From positions 173,262 through 237,261 of the forward strand of contig AZLU01000028.1 of NCBI GenBank assembly GCA_002224055.1: a DNA stretch of 64,000 bases, given 5' to 3'. Origin of the DNA: Pezizomycotina sp. ARF18 (lineage: Eukaryota > Ascomycota). The position numbers and the translations under genes are program-made. The notes beneath the pieces were generated by a model. It had not been told where the DNA came from. It ran no database searches and saw nothing but the letters and a program-made list of their open reading frames with translations. Below, one piece after another: positions 56,413 through 64,000 of the stretch (its first letter is position 1; every line of letters begins with the position of its first letter).

Positions 56413-57604
56413 TTATGGCGGCAAGACCGGGGACCATTGAGGAGAAACTAGTGAACGCGCTGAGACCGGAGAATGGGGTTGGGCGACGGGGAATGTACGG
56501 CGGTGAAACAGGTCCTCCAGCACCCTGAGATTCCGGAGGTCTAGGACTATACATGGCAACGTAGGACTGATAGGGGGTGGTGTTGGCGCGTAAGGTGGAG
56601 GAGACGGCGGCGACCAGAACCGAGGACCATCTGAGCCTCCGTGTCCGAGCAGACCAGAAGATCCAATATGTAGTGGCGAAAAAACGGGGTCCCGAGGATA
56701 GTTGAGCTGCTCTGGCCAATTCGAATATGCATTCACCATATATCAAGTCGAGAAGATGTTTTCACGCTTAGAAAGCACTCGAGGTCCGCGTCGAATTGGT
56801 TATCGGGAAGTCCATTCCATATTACCAATTCTTGTATTTGTTTGAAGAGAGGTGTTTCCGTCCGAGGTAAGGTCGGTTGCCATTCTTTAAATTGAGAGGC
56901 GCTCTTGTGGAAGTATTCATATCGGCTATAACGAGCTGGACTATCCGTTGATGGTATCCCTTGAAGGGAGGGGTCCGTTAGGTACCGAGTAAATCTGTCT
57001 AGGTATTTGCCGCACTAGATATCGACCCGAAATGTTGTGATGTTTGAAAGATAATTTTTTTACCCGTTCGTCGAGTGGAGAAATAAGAACGCTAGGGCTC
57101 GCAGGTACCGATCCTGCCTTGAAAGAAAAGCTCTTTATCTCGGTCAAGCCTGGAAGGGTTGCAGAGAACCTCTATGACCTTGAGCTGAGGCCCGATATTC
57201 TAGATGAAAGGTATCGCAGCGTCGAGAAATTTCATAGCATGTCCCGCTATTTTATGCTCGTTATCCCAAGGACGGTCGTCCGGACGAAAGCAATTTACAT
57301 CAAACGAGACGTGAAAACTAGATGCTCTCTACGCTTTAGGGGTACAGGCTGGGGAGGTCCGCATGTTTGATAATGTCGCTTTTAGCTTCAACTCGACCGC
57401 AGTATTGCTCCTCAAACTCAACACAGCCGGAACAGTTTCGCTTAGATCATGACACACTCGACGGAGTGGTAACAAGAAATGAAGCCCATCTTGTTTGAGA
57501 TACGAGAAAATCTTGATAAATGTATAACAATTGTGAAATATAGCAATTGCAATTCTTACCTCGATATAAAGCTCGGTTGGCAGACCGAGCAGTGCTACGG
57601 CCAT
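56413..57604 (-). CDS. F-box-type family member 3, Pro/Ser-Pro-rich tail
   Basis: From ATG 57604: MAVALLGLPTELYIE, a 48-bp intron (57512-57559), then IFSYLKQDGLHFLLPLRRVC, HDLSETVPAVLSL. This is a complete F-box. The body is badly eroded; AMKFLDAAIPFI, NIGPQLKVIEVL near 57170-57240 matches the family FLL-A--FIE--GPQL box. The tail (56413-56740) reads NWPEQLNYPRDPVFSPLHIG, RFWSPPSPPPYAPTPPPISP, YSPRPP, VSPPYIPRRPTP and ends VSPQWSPVLPP, in two alternating frames. This Ser-Pro-rich tail recalls the CTD-like tail of member 6. Many breaks in the middle. Confidence 0.6.
57512..57559 (-). other. 48-bp intron within the F-box of member 3
   Basis: Minus-strand GTAAGA ... ATCAAG. Being a multiple of three it does not change the downstream frame, but it falls at the same site as in the other members. 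Confidence 0.7.
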
Positions 57605-58017
57605 TTTCAAAAGTATTGATCGTAAAAGGCAACGCCTTCAAAACGCGTGAAGACAGACTTGGGGATTTATTTACAAACTTTTCTTCTTAGTATACTAGAA
57701 AAGTGGCCAAGAATGAAATCTCCACATGAATTCATCGCCATAGCTCTAACTCTAGCAGGTTAGCCTTATACTATTTTCAATTGCCCCCGCTTCAGTCAAT
57801 ATCATCCCTAACTGAAGATTTTTGTGCTTGAGCTGGAGTTTCTCGGCTGTGTAATTCGCAAAGTCGGCACCTTCCTAGCCTCAGTCAATCCATCCACAGT
57901 CCCGTTTATAAATCATAACATGCGCCATACCACGACTCAGCGCATTTTACATCAGCAGCAATTCTTATTCCAAGTGATCATAGAACGGTGTCTTCCACTG
58001 GCCATTTAGAGTAAACC
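57605..58017. other. divergent intergenic region
   Basis: About 410 bp between divergently transcribed family members 3 and 4; it could act as a shared promoter. No motif assigned. Confidence 0.5.
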
Positions 58018-59152
58018 ATGGGTATCCTGGATCTTCCCAGCGAGATCTTTGTCGAGGTTAGTTCCCTGAGCGATGAAATTATTGAGTTACCTTTCGAATA
58101 CACCACTATTATGAATCTGGCGAGAGGTTTTCTAGATCTTCGACTACCTGAACCCGGGCGGGATAATAGAGATGACAAGTGCGGCTTACAATTCTTTCTC
58201 GCTGTTCGGCGGACAAGCAAACGAGTGAATGATGAGGTCTGTAAATTTCTTCGAGGTCAGGTTAGAATTCGCATCGGCGGAGACACTGTCGCTGGCTTAG
58301 CCGGAATGAGGGAGTTCCTAGACTCCGGCTGAGCGGCGTGGAAATCCTCTTTCACTACGATCGCTTTTGATGCCGATATCCTACATGCGAAGCCGGTGAG
58401 AGAACGATTCGACCATCGTACTGTACACATGAGGATTACAGGCACCCGCTCGGACTTGAGTCGGTGGGAGAAAGCGCCGGCGCTCACAGCCTCGAGTTTT
58501 TGCTTGCCTCCATAAAATTTATAGAGACACTAGGGCTACAGATTACTTGCCTTAACCTAGTCTCGCGAGAGGAACATTTCTAAGACGAGGAAATGCAGGG
58601 CTCCTACTATCAGCAAGATCAGTTTTTCCGATCTATAGCTATCCTGCTACTTCACGCGACGCGGAATAAGATGCTACCGAAGGTCAAGACGTTACGTATG
58701 GCCATCAACTCGGGGCACTCGCTGGACCGCCTTATTTTGAACACTGTCGATGAGGAGACTGCCTCTATCATAGCAGAGGGCAAGATCGGGATAGTATTCC
58801 ACATTACTTCAAGCAGGAAGATTTCGATTTTGATGAGCGTATGTTGGTTCCTGGCGGGAATGACAAGGAGGGGCCAACTGAGGAGTCTGAGTACCCGGCG
58901 CCTATGCCATTCTTCGAGCAGATTCGCTCACCCTAAATCTATACTGTTAAATCTGATTTCCATGATATCTGGGAGTGGAAATTCACGGATCTTGTAAAAC
59001 GAGGAAGGGGAGACGATCTACATGTGTGCCTATCGCAAGAGAGATTTCCTATATGTGGAGTGAATGAGGTCCCGAAAGGACCCAACTTCTCGTTCAGGGA
59101 ATATTTTACGCATATTGAGGAATTATTTCCGGTAGAATACGATTCTGACTAG
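58018..59152 (+). pseudogene. F-box-type family member 4, acidic tail
   Basis: ATG 58018: MGILDLPSEIFVE, an intron starting GTTAGT (58057 to about 58126), then FFLAVRRTSKRVNDEVCKFL, RGQVRIRIGGDTVAGLAG, an in-frame stop, AAWKSSFTTIAFDADILHA, HSLEFLLASIKFIETLGLQI, another stop, YYQQDQFFRSIAILLLHATR, KMLPKVKTLRMAINSGHSLD, then in a further frame IPHYFKQEDFDFDERMLVPG, a third in-frame stop near 58935, FTDLVKRGRGDDLHVCLSQE, NFSFREYFTHIEELFPVEYD. It lacks the Cys cluster of member 5. Three stops plus about three frame slips mean real decay is likely. Confidence 0.68.
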
Positions 59153-59621
59153 GTGCTCACCGCGATATTCAAGTTGTTTGAATTCAAAATACACCATAAC
59201 TTTGTTACTTGCGCTTCAGATGTACAATTATTATTAAGCTTCCAAAATGGCCGTATTAGATACGCATGCTGATTCAATTGCTATGGAGTAATTTTGATTC
59301 CTCGAGGTTATTATCACTTTGGGTCGCCTTGGAGGCTGCTGAGCGCCTTTGCCATAACCCCGCAATTGTAAACGTGGCGGAGTGATGATATTCAGCTGAA
59401 AATGCGAAATATTGGAGCATCAGCTCTCACCTACAGAACGTTAACAGGCGTGCGTCATAGTGTCCTTAAAGTCATATTTATATATTCGCGTGCTCATGTG
59501 CTATCCTGAAGAAATTGGTCATGACTAGACACAGAACATGTACTACAAAGCGTTGTTATGTTTCGCAATTAAAAAACCGAGCTTGAACTTGAGGGAGCTC
59601 CTTTCGCCACGATCAACTGCT
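59153..59621. other. intergenic between tandem F-box paralogues
   Basis: About 470 bp, AT-rich, nothing coding. Confidence 0.55.
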
Positions 59622-60852
59622 ATGATGGATTTTCCGGTCGAGATATTCTTCGAGGTTTGTTTCATTATCAGCGATGGTACGATTCTATAGCTAATATAAA
59701 TGGCGAAACTGCTATTAGATCCTAAGTCAATTCGACCTCAGCCACCCAGATCTCCAAGCACTTTTGGCACTCCGTCAAACCTCCAAGCGTCTTCACGATG
59801 TTATTTGTATTTTTCTTCGAGGGCGGATCAGGCTGCGCGTCGGCGGGTCTATCGTCAAGGCCCTTGCTACCATGCGAGACTTCCAGAAGTCCGATTCAGA
59901 GATGTGGAAATCTACTTTCACTACGGTCGCCTTTGATGCATACGTCCTAGATACTGAACGCAAAACAAGAGCAATCCGCACTTTTACGATCGTGAGCCAA
60001 ACGAATCAGCGGTCGGCGAGAACGGCTTTAACTTCCTGCTTGAGGGCATAACATTCGTCGAAGCCGTGGGCCCGCAGCTCACCTGCGTCGATATCATATC
60101 CCCCGTACAATACGGCGGATTCTTCCGGCAGGACAGGTTCTTCAGGTCCATGTCGTTATTGCTACTACATGCGAATCACGATGGAAAAAACTTCATGCCA
60201 AAGGTGAAGACGCTGCGAATGCTCATAGAGACCGGCCACTTCCTCGACACGTTTACGCATTATACGGTAGACGAAAAAACTCGCATTGCCATGGAGAAGC
60301 GCAAGGCTGTCGGCTGGAGGAGCGTACCGTCTTACTTCACCATGGATATGAGCCGGTTCGTGTCCTGGAAAGCATCCCAAGATTGGCCGAATTGGCCCAA
60401 CAGGGGCGTCTGGCCTGAAGCCATGCCGTTCCTAAAACAGATTAAGTCCTTGCAGATCGTCAATAAGGACTATAACCACGACACCCAGCTGAGAAATTTT
60501 ATCGACTTTGTCGATCGCGGGAGAGGTATTCACGTTTCGCTATCCACGATAGTTTTCCGCGCCACCTTGCGGATAAGGTTCCCGAGAAGGATAGATTCTC
60601 GCTTGAATGGAAAACATGTTACGCTCAGAACGGCGTCAAGTGTGACTATTGTCAGGCGCGGGCGAAGGGCCAGACTACTTCAGGTTCGAGGTGTAGTTGT
60701 AGTTACAGGGACACCAACGTGTCATATTTGAACTCGCCACCGCCGAAGAGAAAGTAAGTCTTAGTTGTGATTATTTTTTGAGTTCTATCTTGCTCTTGTT
60801 ACTGAGATCTAACATCGATCGCAGGGACAACCATGATCGGTACAGATACTAA
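59622..60852 (+). CDS. F-box-type family member 5, Cys cluster, best preserved
   Basis: ATG 59622: MMDFPVEIFFE, intron 59655-59718, then ILSQFDLSHPDLQALLALRQ, TSKRLHDVICIFLRG (F-box and following helix), EMWKSTFTTVAFDAYVLDTE, NFLLEGITFVEAVGPQLTCV, RQDRFFRSMSLLLLHANHD, MPKVKTLRMLIETGHFLDTF, SVPSYFTMDMSRFVSWKA, MPFLKQIKSLQIVNKDYNHD, NFIDFVDRGRGIH, a cysteine cluster (TCYAQNGVKCDYCQAR, then RCSCSYRD) that could bind zinc, and SPPPKRK. A final intron (60754-60824) leads to a short last exon ending DNHDRYRY. Only two single-base slips (about 60010 and 60605). Tandem with member 4, same strand. Confidence 0.76.
59655..59718 (+). other. 64-bp intron within the F-box of member 5
   Basis: GTTTGT donor, AGCTAATA branch, CTATTAG acceptor; joins FPVEIFFE to ILSQFDL. 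Confidence 0.82.
60754..60824 (+). other. 71-bp terminal intron of member 5
   Basis: GTAAGT donor, TCTAACA branch, GATCGCAG acceptor; reading through would instead stop at 60755. Confidence 0.6.
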
Positions 60853-61401
60853 GCTAATTCTATAGGCAAACCTCGCCGCGGGCTGTACGGTATGTTGCTT
60901 GATCGCTCACGTTGCCGGATGAGTATGAAATACTGGACATGGAAATACTTGACCCTGCTAGTATGGCCAATCTAACACGCTTTTTATATTACTATATATA
61001 TATAGATGTACGAGTAGTTTAGTTGAATCATCCTTTTTCCTCATGATTAAGTACCTATGCCTACTACAAAAGAAAAACCTGATACATACGTGACAAATAC
61101 CAGAGATACTAGAGACTACTAATACGAATGAAGCTTGATACAAGTCAAGGGATATAAATTTAATCTGAAAGAACACGATTGAACAGAGAACATCCCAAAG
61201 TGTAGAAATAAATTCATTAAGATCATTCCCTCTTCCTCTTTTCACCGCGGACATTGCTCCTCGCATGCGATTTTATGAACATGTCCGCCTGAGCATGACT
61301 CAGTCCACAGCACACCTTTCCCATAGTAATCTCTGCACAGTCGTTCATGTTCATATAGAACAAGCACGACCTCTGCGGCGTAAACGAACATAACGGTAAT
61401 G
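60853..61401. other. convergent intergenic region
   Basis: About 550 bp between the 3' ends of members 5 and 6; no gene. Confidence 0.55.
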
Positions 61402-62936
61402 TCAGAACATACGGCGATGGGCTAAAGCTGACTGAAGTGTAGAAGGGGAAGTCGGAGAATATCGGGGAGAAGTCGGAGAGTACTGAGGGGAGCTTACGAC
61501 ATACCGGCGAGACAACCTCGTTGGAACGAACGTCGGTGAAGAAGGGGTGTAATTAGGCGACGTGGGTGCTGGCAGAGGAGTGGAAGGCGTATAACGAGGT
61601 GATATCGGAGAGAATCGAGGATACGAAGGAGATATCGCATCGCCCCATCCGGAATTAAAACTAGAAACATGGCACTCCCCGCAATAAGGATCATGTGCGC
61701 CGGAATAAGAATTGTGTGCAGGGAAAGTAGCGATCCAGGAGGAGCGACCCCACGGTGTAATCGGGCTATAAACCGCGACGTCGGGTAATAGCCATGCTGT
61801 GGCCTGAAAAATGCAGGCACAGGAAGAATTGTAAAGCCAGCCGGTTCTCTTTTAGGCGCAGGAGGTTCGGCGTAACCTGCAGGGTCGCAGGCCCAGAATG
61901 AACCATAGCAGCCGGGCCGACCGCAATTGACGACGGGATCTCTCCAGTTGGTCCATTCTCCACAGGTGCGGCTTAGGCACTGTGCGTCGGGATTTACAGT
62001 TTCTACGGAGCACACGAAAGCATCTACTTGACTTTCGAGGTACTGATCGTCTGGCCGACGGACCCTAAGGCTTCTAATTTGCCTAAACAAAGGTATCAGT
62101 CCAAGCGGTGGCCAGTCGTAGGCGCCTCTCCAGGTTTCAAAACCAATGCTGTCCAATTTGAAATACGATGGAGTCGGCCACCCGTAAACATTACGATAGC
62201 TCATCGCCATGGCGATGCTTGGATCAACGACAGGTTTGCTGAGGCGGTCTAGATACTGGATATTACCGGCCCAGACCTCTAGCGACAGCGTGTCCACGTT
62301 CACAAGATAGTTCTTCTTAGGTTGCGAGGCATGTAATAAGAGCATTGCAATAGCTCAGTAGAACCTATCGTGGTCGCTCCTGATACTTGGTGAATCGTAA
62401 GCGCTAGGGCGAATCTCCAGACGGCTTATGTGGGGCCAATTCTTTCGATGAAGTCCATCGCATCAAGTAAGAAATCGAGGTAGTTGCGACCGGGGTCGCT
62501 CTTTGGTGGGAGCGTCAGTTCGCCCGTGCACTCTTGTCGCTCCTCCATCACGTTACTCTTGAATACGACGGTTGCAAAGCACGAGGACCAGGCCGCAAAG
62601 TAGGGGGTGGATTTCGCGGTAGTAAACGATCGCATGCGGGAGATGCCATCAGCGAATTCGTCGTAGACAACGAATTTGAGTTTACCGCGAAGAAGATACG
62701 TAACGACATTCCTTATGGCGTCGCACGTCTGGCGGAAACGGAGGACAGTCTCGAGATCGCGTTTGTTCTCGAGATCAAATTCGCTCAGTATCTAAGGGTA
62801 GAAAATTCTCACGTTAACACACATTGCTGTTCCATAGTGCCATATAGCCGCACCGGCGGTGTATCTCCATAGGCAATATTGATGACAATACCTCAGCAAA
62901 CAGCTCACAAGGGAGCGCCAGAATTCCGGCCTTCAT
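61402..62936 (-). CDS. F-box-type family member 6 with RNA polymerase II CTD-like tail
   Basis: From ATG 62936: MKAGILALPCELFAE, intron 62792-62891, ILSEFDLENKRDLETVLRFR, QTCDAIRNVVTYLLRG, WSSCFATVVFKSNVMEE, YLDFLLDAMDFIERIGP, RFY then an in-frame stop, AIAMLLLHASQPKKNYLVNV, RLSKPVVDPSIAMAMSYRNV, TPSYFKLDSIGFETWRGAY, IPLFRQIRSLRVRRPDDQYL, and a Cys cluster (CLSRTCGEWTNWRDPVVNCG, CYGSFWACDP). After a frame change near 61795 the tail (to 61402) reads YSPITPWGRSSW, then SPSYPRFSPISPRYTPSTP, APTSPNYTPSSPTF, SSPQYSPTSPRYSPTSPS. The heptads fit the Pol II CTD consensus Y-S-P-T-S-P-S. Three breaks in all. Confidence 0.76.
62792..62891 (-). other. 100-bp intron within the F-box of member 6
   Basis: Minus-strand GTATTG ... 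ACCCTTAG; joins PCELFAE to ILSEFDL, the same position as in members 1, 3, 4 and 5. Confidence 0.78.
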
Positions 62937-63400
62937 GGTGTTGTTCGTTTAGTACTCAGACGACTCTTATAAGGACCTTCTGGGGTGACGCTGAAATCAG
63001 AATCAGACACTTGATCACAATTTGTCTATTTCCACGCCTACTCCTAATCTACTAAAAATCACTCTGATACAGTACGGGTATGTTCTTTTGGAGCAAAACT
63101 ACGGCCTATTGCTTTTACACTCTGCACTCTGCCAGCAATTATGGAGAGCAAGAATATTTTCAAGCGATGGAGAAAAAAGAGAATCAAGGGAATCGATGGT
63201 CTATATATAAACTACACCACGTGATGAGCCATGGGAGCAAGACTCATAAAGGGGCTGAGCCAACGGCTGAATCAGCGAGGACTCGGCGCTGCTAAATTCG
63301 GTTACCGAATCTCGACCTGCGTTCACTAATCAAGTTCCAAGCCTGAGCGAATACGCACAACCACAAAGCGCGGCCGTTATCTCGTCCTACAGATATATTC
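62937..63400. other. intergenic, nothing supported
   Basis: About 460 bp; short plus frames at 63022-63295 have no motif. Confidence 0.5.
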
Positions 63401-64000
63401 TCAAGTGTCTTGATGTACGATCTCCTGTATCATATCGTCATCTCTCCAGATAATCCGCCGATATAGGTCAGGAATAGCGAAGTCTTTCAAACGCGCGGTC
63501 TTCGAAACCTCATTTTCATATTTATCCAAGAACGCGAGCCACGGTTCATAGCCTAGACCCGCTTCGGCTCTCCTAGAGGTATAGGATTTTTTCAACTGCA
63601 TAAATGCCCTCATATCATATTTGAACGGCGTTACAATGGGCCTAAGATACGGCGCGTCAGGTATTATACTCCCGCCGGTATTCCTACCGTACCTCATGAT
63701 CCACTTTTGTGCCATAAGGTCCGAGTCCTCGCTTCTGTAACTGAGATATTCGATCCGGAGGCGTGTTAACCGGGCGCGGCTGCCAATAGACCGTCGAGAA
63801 ACTCCTCAATAACTCCTTTAGTATCTTCTTCTATGTTGCCCACAATTCCCAAGTCAATGTTAGTTCGAAAAACACGACTTGGCAATCAAATCAGCTCGAG
63901 GGAGGTTGAAGTCTGACGGAAACCTCCCAGGAGCGTATTGTTCATGTACTCTCCCTCGAACGGTGCTCGAATCATCTTGAAAGATTCCAGCGCCGGAAGT
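63401..64000 (-). CDS. partial F-box/LRR-like protein, C-terminal part, runs off the window
   Basis: The minus strand continues from beyond 64000: LPALESFKMIRAPFEGEYMN, NNTLLGGFRQ, after a frame change FRTNIDLGIVGNIEEDTKGV, IEEFLDGLLAAAP, then RLTRLRIEYLSYRSEDSDLM, a basic helical part (KYDMRAFMQLKKSYTSRRAE, YEPWLAFLDKYENEVSKTAR) and an end VHQDT at 63401. LPALESFKM and LTRLRIEYLSY look like leucine-rich-repeat-type strands of fungal F-box proteins; the N-terminus is outside the window. Two frame slips. Confidence 0.45.

Noticed and set aside
1-64000. CRISPR array, rRNA, bacterial-type operon or biosynthetic cluster
   Set aside because: No regularly spaced repeats, no rRNA cores, and no PKS, NRPS, terpene or P450 genes next to the FAD oxidase.

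Overview
The window looks like gene-poor accessory DNA from a filamentous ascomycete (Pezizomycotina). The reasons are short GT-AG introns (48 to 150 bp, one of 413 bp) with CTAAC/CTAAT branch sites, a repeat island of the kind made by repeat-induced point mutation (RIP), and typical fungal families: a secreted berberine-bridge-type FAD oxidase, a GLEYA adhesin-like protein, a PTH11-like receptor, purine nucleoside permease, an APH-type kinase fold and many F-box proteins. I cannot name the species.

Layout. 1.5-3.3 kb: secreted FAD oxidase. 4.2-5.7 kb: a coiled-coil relic and a zinc-knuckle/coiled-coil/membrane-anchor gene. 5.94-10.84 kb: a young Ty1/copia element with identical 314-bp LTRs and a GTTTA target duplication. 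11.3-14.3 kb: two tail-anchored paralogues and a further small membrane protein. 15.0-18.6 kb: an F-box/Cys gene, a broken coiled-coil + APH-kinase gene and a relic of its N-terminus, and an intact charged coiled-coil ORF. 20.0-20.9 kb: twin related ORFs without ATG. 22.9-24.0 kb: a secreted protein with four 8-Cys repeats. 25.3-25.9 kb: a small membrane-type ORF. 26.47-31.53 kb: an AT-rich, RIP-like copia fossil with 241-bp LTRs and a TTTAT target duplication. 32.6-37.4 kb: four small two-membrane-span genes on one strand. 38.0-39.6 kb: F-box gene. 40.65-41.93 kb: an unrecognised secreted protein. 43.1-44.0 kb: a Cys-rich, probably GPI-anchored protein. 44.6-47.5 kb and 56.4-62.9 kb: six members of one F-box-type family. 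Between them lie a small spliced ORF, the GLEYA gene, a solo LTR of the first copia family, a foldback element, the PTH11-like gene and the nucleoside permease. The right edge cuts a further F-box/LRR-like gene.

Two themes stand out. First, the six F-box-type paralogues share a body (F-box with an intron at a fixed site, a W...FTT-FD box, an FLL-A--FIE--G box, a Q/RD-FFR-LLLHA box, often a Cys cluster) but have unrelated C-terminal tails. One tail carries heptads matching the RNA polymerase II CTD (YSPTSPR, YSPTSPS and variants), another is Pro/Ser-Pro rich, another acidic. Second, many otherwise convincing host genes are broken by single-base length changes in short homopolymers. That fits consensus errors in a long-read assembly at least as well as gene decay, so most frameshifts reported here should be treated as provisional. 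A smaller set of in-frame stops (kinase gene, one F-box paralogue) looks like true decay.

No tRNA, rRNA, CRISPR array or operon-like structure was seen. The genes do not form one obvious pathway. The recurring themes are cell-surface/secreted proteins, small membrane proteins and F-box adaptors, as expected of a fast-evolving, lineage-specific compartment.
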